A stretch of DNA of 64,000 bases, taken from assembly GCF_012910955.1 (NCBI RefSeq), contig NZ_WTVQ01000018.1, forward strand, positions 38,991-102,990, written 5' to 3'. Of the stretch, positions 28,195 to 38,537 are shown in pieces. Numbering within the stretch: position 1 is the stretch's first letter; every line of letters starts with the position of its first letter. The stretch is from Aromatoleum diolicum (lineage in GTDB: Bacteria > Pseudomonadota > Gammaproteobacteria > Burkholderiales > Rhodocyclaceae). The notes under the pieces are model-generated. The model did not search any database. It was not told the DNA's origin and worked only from the letters and a program-made list of their open reading frames with translations. The translations under genes were made by a program, and so were the position numbers.

Positions 28195-29034
28195 TCAGCC
28201 TGCGATCTCCATGAAACCGTCACGCTTGACCAGCGCATCGATGTCCTTCAGCGTCGCCAGCAGCGCCTTCATCTTCGGCAGCGGCCACGCATTGGGACCA
28301 TCGGACAGCGCCTTCGCCGGGTCCGGATGGGTTTCCATGAACAGGCCCGCCACGCCGACTGCCACCGCTGCGCGCGCCAGTACCGGCACGAATTCGCGTT
28401 GTCCGCCCGATGCGGTACCCTGCCCGCCGGGCAGCTGCACCGAATGGGTGGCGTCGAACACCACCGGGCAACCGGTTTCGCGCATGATCGCAAGGCTGCG
28501 CATGTCCGACACAAGATTGTTGTAACCGAACGATGCACCGCGCTCGCACACCATGATGGTGTCGGCGCCGCCATTGGCCTCGCGCGCTTTGTCGACAACG
28601 TTCTTCATGTCGCCCGGCGCCAGGAACTGGCCTTTCTTGATATTCACGGGCTTGCCGCTCGCCGCTACCGCGTGGATGAAATCGGTTTGCCGGCACAGGA
28701 AAGCCGGCGTCTGCAACACATCGACGACGGCCGCCACGGCGGGGATCTCGTCGATCGCATGCACGTCGGTCAGTACCGGAACACCAAGCTGCTTGCGCAC
28801 GTCAGCCAGGATCTCCAGGCCCTTTTCCATCCCCGTCCCGCGATAAGACTTGCCCGAACTGCGATTGGCCTTGTCGTACGACGACTTGTAGATGAACGGG
28901 ATACCGAGTTCGGCGCAGATTTCCTTCAAGGCGCCGGCAGTCTCGAACGCCATGTCGCGCGATTCGATCACGCACGGGCCGGCGATCAGGAAAAAGGGTT
29001 TGTCGAGGCCGACATCAAATCCGCAAAGTTTCAT
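28195..29034 (-). CDS. kdsA: 3-deoxy-8-phosphooctulonate synthase (KDO-8-P synthase)
   Basis: 279 residues. [14 protein letters not shown] near the N terminus, the KANRSS phosphate-binding loop and [13 protein letters not shown] are typical of KdsA. It condenses arabinose-5-phosphate with phosphoenolpyruvate to give KDO-8-phosphate for lipopolysaccharide. It sits ten bases after the pyrG stop, so it is co-transcribed with pyrG and probably eno. Confidence 0.98.
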   Translation of the reverse strand: MKLCGFDVGLDKPFFLIAGPCVIESRDMAFETAGALKEICAELGIPFIYKSSYDKANRSSGKSYRGTGMEKGLEILADVRKQLGVPVLTDVHAIDEIPAVAAVVDVLQTPAFLCRQTDFIHAVAASGKPVNIKKGQFLAPGDMKNVVDKAREANGGADTIMVCERGASFGYNNLVSDMRSLAIMRETGCPVVFDATHSVQLPGGQGTASGGQREFVPVLARAAVAVGVAGLFMETHPDPAKALSDGPNAWPLPKMKALLATLKDIDALVKRDGFMEIAG

Positions 29035-29044
29035 CGCGACTCCT

Positions 29045-30748
<1,704 letters not shown>

Positions 30749-30797
30749 TCACCGGCGTCCTTTCATCCGCAAGCGATCGGTGCGAAGCTGGTGCACG

Positions 30798-31913
30798 ATG
30801 ACTGCGAACGCCCATGCCGGCCGCTCCGTGAGCCGCCGACTGATCCTTTTCGGTGCTTTCGACCGCCACAATTTCGGCGATATTCTTCTCGCACACTGCG
30901 CCGTGGCGGCACATCGTGGTCGCACCCCGGTGTTCGCCGGACTGCTTTCCCGCGACTTGACGGTATTCGGCGGCCATCGAGTACGGTCTCTCGCAGAGAT
31001 CATCGCGGCATATCGCCATGAAGCCGCCGATTTCGTGCATGTCGGTGGCGAGTTGCTCACGACGACGGCGTGGGAGGCTGCGGTGATGCTGCAGTCCCCG
31101 GCCGATGCAGCACGTGCGATTGCCATGTATGACCGAAGCCCGGAAACACGGCGCGCGTGGGCCCAGACCATGCTCACGACCGATCGCCGTATCCCTTATG
31201 CGATTTCTGCCGCCGAACTGCCAACTGGCTGGACGGTCCATTTCAATGCCGTCGGGGGCGTTGCCCTCACCAAATTGCCGACCGAAGAACATGCAGAGGT
31301 GCTACGCGCCCTGAGGACAGCAGGAACCGTGAGTGTGCGTGATGCCGTTACCCATGCTGCTCTGAAGCGGGCCGGCATCTCAGCCGAGCTAGCATGTGAC
31401 CCAGCCAGCGCAACGCCCCGACTGTTCGGCGAGCTGATTTCGCTGCGGGCCCGGAATGGAGAAGTCGCCGCCATCGCCCGCCGCACACCATGCTGGATTG
31501 CAGTCCAACTCGCCGCGCACTATGGGGACGATGCGACCCTCGATCGCATCGCCAGCGCGTTGCGAAATCGGGCTATACACGCGAATGTCGGCATCGTGCT
31601 GTTCCGGGCAGGCCTCGCTCCTTGGCATGACGATCGTGAGACGCTGGAACGCCTCTTTCGACGTCTCGCAGGCCTACCCGTCAATCTTTTTGAATCGGCC
31701 CACGTGCTGGACGTCTGCGCGCTACTCTCGGGAGCCCGGGCGTATCTGGGCACCAGCCTGCATGGCTGGATTGTCGCCAACAGTTTTGGCGTCCCCGCAC
31801 ACTGTCTGGTAAGCCACGACAGTGACAAGGCAGCGGCCTACATCGACACGTGGCATGCTTCCCCACGTCGCTGGCGCAAAGTGTCGGAATCCGACTTGGT
31901 ACCGGTCTACTAA
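30798..31913 (+). CDS. Polysaccharide pyruvyl transferase family protein
   Basis: 371 residues. The start LILFGAFDRHNFGDILLAH fits the pyruvyl-transferase fold, which begins with a G-x-x-N-x-G-D loop. The C-terminal half has VCALLSGARAYLGTSLHGWIVANSFGVP, the conserved SLHG motif region. The family adds pyruvate ketals to capsular or S-layer sugars. There is no glycan cluster next to it, so the acceptor is unknown. The start is uncertain: an in-frame ATG at 30714 would add 28 residues. Confidence 0.78.
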   Translation: MTANAHAGRSVSRRLILFGAFDRHNFGDILLAHCAVAAHRGRTPVFAGLLSRDLTVFGGHRVRSLAEIIAAYRHEAADFVHVGGELLTTTAWEAAVMLQSPADAARAIAMYDRSPETRRAWAQTMLTTDRRIPYAISAAELPTGWTVHFNAVGGVALTKLPTEEHAEVLRALRTAGTVSVRDAVTHAALKRAGISAELACDPASATPRLFGELISLRARNGEVAAIARRTPCWIAVQLAAHYGDDATLDRIASALRNRAIHANVGIVLFRAGLAPWHDDRETLERLFRRLAGLPVNLFESAHVLDVCALLSGARAYLGTSLHGWIVANSFGVPAHCLVSHDSDKAAAYIDTWHASPRRWRKVSESDLVPVY

Positions 31914-31928
31914 AGGACGCGCACGGAC

Positions 31929-32477
31929 TCAGCGTATGAAATCGCGATTCACTTCGCGAAACAAGTCAGTTCCGCCCCGTTGCAGCCATTCGAACGCCAC
32001 CATCTCGCGCGAGACGATTTCAATGCCATGGCTGCGCATGCGCGCGAATGCGAGATCGCGATTGGCGGGGTCGCGCGAACCGGCGGCGTCGGCGACCACA
32101 AACACCTCCTTGCCGGCCCAACGCAAGTCAAGCGCGGTCTGCTGCACGCAGACGTGGGCCTCCGTGCCGCACACAATAACCTGCCGACATCCTTCGACAG
32201 CAGTGGCCTTGAGACAGCCATCCGCCTGCGCCGAAAAGCATTCCTTGGAGACGAACTGGGCTGCCGCTGCGACCGCGGCCGAGCGAAGCAGTGCGACAGT
32301 GCCGCCGATCTTGCCGGGGAAGTGCTCGGTGACGACCACCGGAACCCCGACGCGTGCAGCGACGCCGGCAAGCCACACGCAGTTTTCGACGATGGCCTGC
32401 CCTTCGTGAATAGCCGGAGCAAGACGTTCCTGGACGTCCACGATCAACAGCAGGGATTTCTCGCGATTCATCAGCAT
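31929..32477 (-). CDS. Isochorismatase-like cysteine hydrolase
   Basis: 182 residues. The catalytic triad of the family is visible: Asp14 in LLLIVDVQERL, Lys in EHFPGKIGGTV and the Cys in CGTEAHVCVQQTALDL. The family hydrolyses amides or related bonds; the substrate here is unknown. GGGAAG lies about seven bases before the ATG at 32477. A 37-base gap separates it from the acetoacetate-CoA ligase upstream on the same strand, which suggests one transcript. Confidence 0.88.
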   Translation of the reverse strand: MLMNREKSLLLIVDVQERLAPAIHEGQAIVENCVWLAGVAARVGVPVVVTEHFPGKIGGTVALLRSAAVAAAAQFVSKECFSAQADGCLKATAVEGCRQVIVCGTEAHVCVQQTALDLRWAGKEVFVVADAAGSRDPANRDLAFARMRSHGIEIVSREMVAFEWLQRGGTDLFREVNRDFIR

Positions 32478-32514
32478 TGCTTTCTTCCCCGGCGGCTTGC
32501 TCCAAGAAACACCA

Positions 32515-34479
32515 TCAGCTACCCAGCTCGGCACGATCACGAAAATATTCCAGTGCCTCCGGGTTCGCCAGTGCCTCGACGTTTTTCACTGGTTGCTTGT
32601 GCACCACGTTACGCACCGCGAGTTCGACGATCTTGCCGCTCTTGGTGCGCGGAATGTCGCCCACTTGCAGCACCTTGGCCGGCACGTGGCGGGGCGTGGT
32701 GTTGTCGCGGATCGCCTGCCTGATGCGTTTGACCAACTCATCGTCGAGCATCATCCCTTGCCGCAGCTTCACGAACAGCACCACCCGTACATCGCCTTCC
32801 CAGTCCTGGCCGATGACGATGGATTCAAGCACTTCGGGCAGCCTTTCCACCTGACGGTAGATCTCGGCGGTACCAATACGCACCCCACCCGGATTCAGCG
32901 TCGCGTCGGAACGGCCGTGGATGACTAGTCCTCCATGCTCGGTAATCTCGCAGAAGTCGCCGTGACACCAGACGTTCTCGAAGCGCTCGAAATACGCCGT
33001 GCGATACTTCGAGCCGTCCGGATCGTTCCAGAACCCGATCGGCATCGCCGGGAACGGTTTGGTGCACACCAGTTCGCCCTTTTCGCCGCGAACCGGACGC
33101 CCTGCATCGTCAAACACGTCGACCGCCATGCCAAGACCGCGACACTGAATCTCGCCGCGCCACACCGGCAACGTCGGACAGCCAAGGACGAAACACGAGA
33201 TGATGTCGGTGCCGCCGGAAATCGACGACAGGCATACGTCCGATTTGATTTCACGATAGACGTAGTCAAAGCTTTCAGGCACCAACGGACTGCCGGTGCT
33301 CATGATGGCGCGCACGGTCGCAAGGTTGTGGGTCTCGCGTGGTTTGAGGTCGATCTTGGCGATCGCGTCGATGAACTTCGCCGAGGTGCCGAAGTGCGTC
33401 ATGCCTTCGGCTTCCGCGTAGTCGAACAGGACAGAACCGTCGCCAACAAAGGGCGAGCCGTCGAACAGCAGCAGCGTAGCCCCCGCCGCGAGGCCGGACA
33501 CCAGCCAGTTCCACATCATCCAGCCACAGGTCGTGAAGTAGAACACCCGGTCGCCGGGCTTCACGTCGCTGTGCAGCGTGTGTTCCTTGAGGTGCTGCAG
33601 CAACGCGCCGCCGGCGCAATGCACGATGCACTTGGGTACCCCGGTGGTCCCCGACGAATACATGACATACAAGGGGTGGTCGAACGGCAGTTGCTCAAAG
33701 ATGATTTCAGTCAGATCATGATGCGGAGCCACAAAATCCACCAGCATGCGTGCATGCGGAATTGCGGACAGATCGTGCTCGGCATGCACATACGGCACCA
33801 CCACCACGCGCTTGACGGATGGCAACTGACGGACGATATCGGCGAGCTTGCCGAGCGAGTCAATCACCTTGTTGTTGTAGTAATAACCGTCCGCGGCAAT
33901 CAATACCTTGGGTTCGGTCTGCCCGAAGCGGTCAAGCACGCCCTGCACACCGAAGTCCGGCGAGGCCGACGTGAAAATCGCGCCGATACTTGCCGCTGCC
34001 AGCATTGCAATGACAGTTTCGGGCATGTTCGGCATGTAGGCTGCAATGCGGTCGCCCTTTACCACGCCCAGCTCACGCAAGGCCGCAGCAAAACGTGCAA
34101 CAGCGCGATAAAGTTCGCTGTGCGACAAGCGGTTCTTGACCTCGTCCTCGCCCCAAAAAACGATCGCGTCACCGCTGTCGCGACTCCGCAGGAGATTTTG
34201 CGCGAAGTTCAGGCTGGCATCCGGAAACCACTTCGCTCCGGGCATGCGATTGCCATCGCTCAGGATTCGATCACCGCGAGTACCGATGACCTTGCCAAAC
34301 TCCCACACACTGACCCAGAACTGCTCCGGGCTCGCCACCGACCACGCATGAACCGCGTCGAATCCAGGCAGGCTTACGCCCCAGCGTTTCTCGGCCTGCC
34401 TCGCGAACGCAGTGAGATTCGCGTCGGCGGTGCGCTCGACAGAGGGCGTCCACAGGGGGCGATCAAGGACATTCGTCAT
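32515..34479 (-). CDS. Acetoacetate-CoA ligase
   Basis: 654 residues of the acyl-adenylate-forming family. The AMP-binding motif is [14 protein letters not shown], followed by [14 protein letters not shown], and the C-terminal [15 protein letters not shown] hinge and [13 protein letters not shown]ys are present. The GWMMWN pattern, the extended N-terminal WTPS domain and the length match acetoacetyl-CoA synthetases. It activates acetoacetate, feeding ketone-body and PHB carbon into acetyl-CoA. GGAG precedes the ATG at 34479. It is 37 bases downstream of the thioesterase. Confidence 0.93.
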   Translation of the reverse strand: MTNVLDRPLWTPSVERTADANLTAFARQAEKRWGVSLPGFDAVHAWSVASPEQFWVSVWEFGKVIGTRGDRILSDGNRMPGAKWFPDASLNFAQNLLRSRDSGDAIVFWGEDEVKNRLSHSELYRAVARFAAALRELGVVKGDRIAAYMPNMPETVIAMLAAASIGAIFTSASPDFGVQGVLDRFGQTEPKVLIAADGYYYNNKVIDSLGKLADIVRQLPSVKRVVVVPYVHAEHDLSAIPHARMLVDFVAPHHDLTEIIFEQLPFDHPLYVMYSSGTTGVPKCIVHCAGGALLQHLKEHTLHSDVKPGDRVFYFTTCGWMMWNWLVSGLAAGATLLLFDGSPFVGDGSVLFDYAEAEGMTHFGTSAKFIDAIAKIDLKPRETHNLATVRAIMSTGSPLVPESFDYVYREIKSDVCLSSISGGTDIISCFVLGCPTLPVWRGEIQCRGLGMAVDVFDDAGRPVRGEKGELVCTKPFPAMPIGFWNDPDGSKYRTAYFERFENVWCHGDFCEITEHGGLVIHGRSDATLNPGGVRIGTAEIYRQVERLPEVLESIVIGQDWEGDVRVVLFVKLRQGMMLDDELVKRIRQAIRDNTTPRHVPAKVLQVGDIPRTKSGKIVELAVRNVVHKQPVKNVEALANPEALEYFRDRAELGS

Positions 34480-34516
34480 CACGGTCTCCGGCTTTCTCAA
34501 TATGCTCGATGATGAA

Positions 34517-34921
34517 TCAGAACAGTGCGCGAAGTCTATCCGGCAGAGGGGCAGACTTGCCGGTGCGCATGTTCATCCACACCACCTTCGCGGCCCCTTC
34601 GGCAAACAGGCGTTCATCGCCTTCGACGTAGAGCTCGTACCAGGTCATCACACTGCTGCGCCCGGGATCGCCGGCAAAGACCTTGACGATCACGGTCGCC
34701 GGGTAATTCACGGGGATAAGGAAAGTGCAGCTGGCGTTTATGACTACCGGCCCTTCGCCCTGCCCCGGATCGACCGGAAAATCCAGCTGTTCGATCCACT
34801 CCACCCGCGCCTGCTCGAAGTACCGGAAATACAACGTGCTATTCACATGACCGTAGAAATCCATGTCGCCCCAGCGCACCGGAATGCGGGTCGTAAGCAG
34901 CAGTTTGCGACTATCTTCCAT
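34517..34921 (-). CDS. Acyl-CoA thioesterase, 4-hydroxybenzoyl-CoA thioesterase (hotdog) family
   Basis: 134 residues of hotdog fold. The active-site Asp sits in [24 protein letters not shown], the 4HBT signature, followed by a second strand block [14 protein letters not shown]. It hydrolyses a medium or short acyl-CoA to the acid. It is the first gene of the minus-strand set thioesterase, acetoacetyl-CoA ligase, isochorismatase-like hydrolase. The palindrome 39 bases upstream of its ATG probably controls it. Confidence 0.9.
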   Translation of the reverse strand: MEDSRKLLLTTRIPVRWGDMDFYGHVNSTLYFRYFEQARVEWIEQLDFPVDPGQGEGPVVINASCTFLIPVNYPATVIVKVFAGDPGRSSVMTWYELYVEGDERLFAEGAAKVVWMNMRTGKSAPLPDRLRALF

Positions 34922-34959
34922 GAAACGGTCCCCTGTTGGTTACATCACCGGTCTACTGT

Positions 34960-34979
34960 AACATACGGTACCGTATGTT
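34960..34979. promoter_or_regulatory. Perfect 20-base palindromic operator between thioesterase and ETF-QO genes
   Basis: AACATACGGTACCGTATGTT at 34960-34979 is a perfect palindrome. It lies in the 168-base divergent region upstream of the thioesterase (leftward) and ETF-ubiquinone oxidoreductase (rightward). The same 12-base core occurs upstream of the dienoyl-CoA reductase gene at 53245-53256. The symmetry and targets resemble a TetR-family fatty-acid regulator site. No regulator gene lies in this window. Confidence 0.72.
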
Positions 34980-35089
34980 TTCGATGACCGCAAAACCCGC
35001 GCGGGAATCCCCGTTGCGCGTTCACCGTGTATTACACTGCCGTTCGCTCAACTACAGACCAATAAACGCGTGCTCAGATGGAGAATAGG

Positions 35090-36733
35090 ATGGAACGCGA
35101 ATCGATGGAATTCGATGTCCTGATCGTTGGTGGCGGCCCGGCGGGGCTGGCGGCGGCGATCCGGCTGAAGCAACTGGCCAACGAGAAAGGCACGGAACTG
35201 GCGGTGTGCCTGATCGAGAAGGCCGCCGAGATCGGCGCGCACATTCTGTCCGGCGCGGTGATGGACCCGCGTGCGCTCACCGAACTGATCCCCGACTGGA
35301 AGGCACAGGGTGCGCCGGTGAACACCGCCGTCACCGAAGACCGCGTGATCTTCCTGAGTGAGACCGGTGGGCGCAAGATCCCCAATGGGCTCTTGCCGGG
35401 CTGTTTCCTGAACCACGGCAACTACATCGTGCGCCTGGGCAACGTCGCCAAGTGGCTCGGCGAGCAGGCCGAGGCGCTGGGCGTCGAGGTCTATCCGGGT
35501 TTTGCGGGCGCGGAAATTCTGTTCGATGAGAACGGTGCCGTGAAGGGGGTGGCGACCGGCGACATGGGCGTGAGCCGCGAAGGCGAGCCCGGCCCGGCGT
35601 TCCAGCCGGGGATGGAGCTGCACGCCAAATACACGCTGTTTGCCGAAGGCTGCCGCGGGCATCTGGGCAAGCAGCTCGAAGCGAAGTTCAAGCTCCGGGA
35701 CGGCGTCGATCCGCAGACCTACGGCATCGGCCTGAAGGAGCTGTGGGAAGTGCCGGCGGACCGGCATGTCCCGGGCCTCGTCGTGCACACCGCCGGCTGG
35801 CCGCTGCCCGCCGACACCTATGGCGGCGGCTTCGTCTATCACCTCGAAGACAATCTGGTGGCCGTGGGCTACGTCGTCGGCCTCAACTACACCAATCCGC
35901 ACCTCGCACCCTTCGAGGAGTTCCAGCGCTACAAGACGCACCCCGAGATCCGCAAGTTCCTCGAAGGCGGCAAGCGTCTCGCCTATGGTGCGCGCGCCAT
36001 CACCGCGGGCGGGCTGCAGAGCCAGCCGAAGCTGGTGTTCGCGGGCGGGGCGCTGATCGGCGACGACGCGGGTTTCCTCAATGCCGCACGCATCAAGGGC
36101 AGCCACGCCGCGATCAAGAGCGGCATGCTCGCCGCCGAGGCCGCCTTCGACGCCTTGGCGGCCGAGCACAGCCGCGACGAACTCGCCGCCTTCCCCGACA
36201 CCTTCCGCCAGAGCTGGCTCTTCGATGAGTTGTACAAGGCGCGCAACTTCAAGCCCTACATGAAGAAGGGCCTGTGGATGGGTTCGCTCCTCTTCGGCAT
36301 CGACCAGCAGGTGTTTCGCGGCAAGGCGCCGTGGACGCTGCACAACTCGTCCGACCACGACAAGCTCAAACCCGCGGCCGAGTGCGCGAAGATCGACTAT
36401 CCGAAGCCCGACGGCGTGTTGAGCTTCGACCGCCTCTCGTCGGTGTTCCTGTCGAACACCAACCACGAGGAAGATCAGCCCTGCCATCTGCAGCTGAAGG
36501 ATGCGTCGGTGCCGATCGCGGTGAACCTCGCCAAGTACGACGCCCCCGAGCAGCGCTACTGCCCGGCCGGCGTGTACGAGATCGTGAGGGACGAGTCCGG
36601 CTCGAACCCCCGCCTGCAGATCAACGCGCAGAACTGCGTGCACTGCAAGACCTGCGACATCAAGGACCCGACGCAGAACATCAACTGGGTCGTGCCGCAG
36701 GGCGGCGAAGGGCCGATCTACCAGGGCATGTAA
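35090..36733 (+). CDS. Electron transfer flavoprotein-ubiquinone oxidoreductase
   Basis: 547 residues. The FAD loop [12 protein letters not shown] lies near the N terminus and [18 protein letters not shown] follows in the FAD domain. The C-terminal [4Fe-4S] Cys are in [10 protein letters not shown] and [19 protein letters not shown]. It passes electrons from acyl-CoA dehydrogenases via ETF to ubiquinone, so it serves fatty-acid and branched-chain acid oxidation. The ATG at 35090 has GGAG six bases ahead (35080-35083), better than an ATG at 35078, which has none. A Rho-independent terminator follows. Confidence 0.95.
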   Translation: MERESMEFDVLIVGGGPAGLAAAIRLKQLANEKGTELAVCLIEKAAEIGAHILSGAVMDPRALTELIPDWKAQGAPVNTAVTEDRVIFLSETGGRKIPNGLLPGCFLNHGNYIVRLGNVAKWLGEQAEALGVEVYPGFAGAEILFDENGAVKGVATGDMGVSREGEPGPAFQPGMELHAKYTLFAEGCRGHLGKQLEAKFKLRDGVDPQTYGIGLKELWEVPADRHVPGLVVHTAGWPLPADTYGGGFVYHLEDNLVAVGYVVGLNYTNPHLAPFEEFQRYKTHPEIRKFLEGGKRLAYGARAITAGGLQSQPKLVFAGGALIGDDAGFLNAARIKGSHAAIKSGMLAAEAAFDALAAEHSRDELAAFPDTFRQSWLFDELYKARNFKPYMKKGLWMGSLLFGIDQQVFRGKAPWTLHNSSDHDKLKPAAECAKIDYPKPDGVLSFDRLSSVFLSNTNHEEDQPCHLQLKDASVPIAVNLAKYDAPEQRYCPAGVYEIVRDESGSNPRLQINAQNCVHCKTCDIKDPTQNINWVVPQGGEGPIYQGM

Positions 36734-36788
36734 TTCGGCCGGCGCTTCAGCCGTGCACTGGATGACAGGCGCTAGTCACAGAACCGGG

Positions 36789-36818
36789 AAGCCGGGCCAT
36801 TAAGGCTCGGCTTTTTTT
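36789..36818 (+). terminator. Rho-independent terminator after the ETF-QO gene
   Basis: AAGCCGGGCC and GGCTCGGCTT form a 10-base stem with one wobble pair, then TTTTTTT. It lies 55 bases after the ETF-QO stop and just before the end of the opposite thioredoxin-like gene. Confidence 0.85.
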
Positions 36819-36821
36819 CTA

Positions 36822-37295
36822 CTAGTCAGCCGAAAGGGCGAGCGAAGCGCGCGCAATTGTCTCCGTGATGATGCCCGAGAACGCGACCTTACCACCGCGC
36901 CCGTCGAACAGGATCGTCCGCGGCAGTTCGCCACGCCATTTTGGATCCAGCGCGTGGGCGAGGGCTTCCGGGGCCTCGGCACCATAGGCGAAACGGGATC
37001 CAGATACGCCAAGGCGGTCGAGCGGCTCGGCAAGCCCCTCTTCCATCGGCTCGACGGCAATCGTGATCAGTTTCAACTGCGGATGCACTCTTGCCATGTC
37101 GGCAAAGAGCTTCAGATTCTTCTTGCAGTGGATGCACTCGGATGACCATAGGGCAACGATCGTCGGCTTCGTATGGCTGGCCGCATTGACCACCCTTGTC
37201 GCCCCGGCCCGATCCAGAGCAATGAAGTCATCCGCTGCATAGATCGTAGCGCTACTGCACAGCAATGCAGCCAGCAGACATGTCAGTCGTTTCAT
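36822..37295 (-). CDS. TlpA-like thioredoxin-fold exported protein
   Basis: 157 residues. A signal peptide (MKRLTCLLAALLCSSATIYA, cleaved after IYA) is followed by a thioredoxin fold with the CxxC motif in WSSECIHCKKNLKLF and a cis-Pro region LPRTILFDGRGG. Such periplasmic proteins reduce disulfides, often on copper or heme proteins. The ATG overlaps the stop of the propeller gene by four bases, so it ends the operon DUF2946, PCu(A)C, TonB receptor, propeller, TlpA-like. Confidence 0.88.
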   Translation of the reverse strand: MKRLTCLLAALLCSSATIYAADDFIALDRAGATRVVNAASHTKPTIVALWSSECIHCKKNLKLFADMARVHPQLKLITIAVEPMEEGLAEPLDRLGVSGSRFAYGAEAPEALAHALDPKWRGELPRTILFDGRGGKVAFSGIITETIARASLALSAD

Positions 37296-38497
37296 CTCAG
37301 CCAGTACCCTTTCATGCCTTCATTTTCGGTGCGCCAGAATGCAAACAGCAATGCCCCGCGCCGCAGCACGCGCGGCTGATCCGAAGCTCCAGCGGTCACC
37401 GCCAATTCCATGCTGCGGAACTGCGCGCCACCGTCCTCGGATACGTCGGCACGCAGCCGGGTTCGTTCGCCGTCGAATTCCTTCCAGACGATCGCAATAC
37501 GCTTATCGCTGACCGCGATGTCGGCGTGTGCCGCGCGTTCCCCGCCAACCGTACGTTGGGCTTCGACCCGGCCATCCTGCAAGCGGCCATAAAACACCCG
37601 CCCCTCGCCGTCTCGTTCGTTGAACCACACGGCATGGCGTGTGCCGTCGGCTGCCACCGCGAGCGAAGGCCCGTGGTGCGGACACCCATCGACGCGCCAT
37701 CGGTCGAAAGTCGCCCGCCGAACGCCGCCCGGCAGGCCGTCCGCGCCGAGCTTCGCCAGCGCATGATCCCGCTCGTTCGGCTCGAACAGGTGCCGCCACA
37801 GGATCAGCGGCAAACCGTCGGTATCGTTGGCGATCGCAATGCGGCAGCACTCGCAGGAGTGATCGCCGACTTTAACCTCCGGGCGGAAGCTGCGGCCGCC
37901 GTCGTCCGAGAGCGCCGCGTAGATCGCCGCACCGCGATAGTCGCGCTTTTCCGCCAGCGAAGCTTCCAGATCGCGCTTGTCGATCCACGCGACGACGACC
38001 TGCCCTTGGCCGGTGATCGCCATCGTCTCGAAGCGATGGGTGATCTCCTGCCGATCGCGATGCACCGTGATCGGAGTACCAAAACGGCGGCCATCGTCCG
38101 ATCGCGCGAGACGGATCTCACCGGCAAAGCGCTTGGTGAGCGGACGCGTCCAGGAAACCAGCACGCCGCCATCGGTGGTGAACGCGACTTTGGGACGGTT
38201 TTCGCCTTCCGCGGAAACCGCTTCCGGATCGGCATTGACGACGACCGGGGCATACCAGCTGGCGCCTTCGTCGGTGCTGCGATGAAGCAGCACGTGCTGC
38301 CCCTCCTTTGACACGGCATAGAGCATACCGTCCGGCGCGAAGGCCGCGCTGGTGCCAAGCTCCGGTCTTGCCGGCCGGGCCACACTCGCGCCATGCTCGT
38401 GTTGCTGCGCTTGCGCACTAACGCTAACGGCACATCCTAGCGTCAGTAATGCAACCGCTGCGGGGCGGACGAGCCGGCCGATACGCATGATCGTCAT
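37292..38497 (-). CDS. Exported sialidase-like (BNR) beta-propeller with Cys/His motifs
   Basis: 401 residues. A signal peptide ends near SVSAQAQQ and is followed by HEHG. BNR/Asp-box repeats are visible, such as STDEGASW and SDDGGRSF, giving a beta-propeller of about six blades. Two unusual metal-type motifs stand out: HSCECC (His213, Cys215, Cys217, Cys218) and CPHH (Cys272, His274, His275). The sialidase catalytic Arg triad was not confirmed, so glycosidase activity is doubtful. It lies between the TonB receptor and a TlpA-like gene. A purine-rich AAAGGGG precedes the ATG. Confidence 0.8.
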   Translation of the reverse strand: MTIMRIGRLVRPAAVALLTLGCAVSVSAQAQQHEHGASVARPARPELGTSAAFAPDGMLYAVSKEGQHVLLHRSTDEGASWYAPVVVNADPEAVSAEGENRPKVAFTTDGGVLVSWTRPLTKRFAGEIRLARSDDGRRFGTPITVHRDRQEITHRFETMAITGQGQVVVAWIDKRDLEASLAEKRDYRGAAIYAALSDDGGRSFRPEVKVGDHSCECCRIAIANDTDGLPLILWRHLFEPNERDHALAKLGADGLPGGVRRATFDRWRVDGCPHHGPSLAVAADGTRHAVWFNERDGEGRVFYGRLQDGRVEAQRTVGGERAAHADIAVSDKRIAIVWKEFDGERTRLRADVSEDGGAQFRSMELAVTAGASDQPRVLRRGALLFAFWRTENEGMKGYWLR

Positions 38498-38537
38498 TTT
38501 CCACCCCTTTCAGGAAGCAAGCGCACGGCGCAGCGAC

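Noticed and set aside
37292..38497. Calling the propeller a true sialidase
   Set aside because: BNR repeats alone do not define sialidase activity. I could not confirm the catalytic Arg triad, and the Cys/His motifs and copper neighbours point elsewhere.
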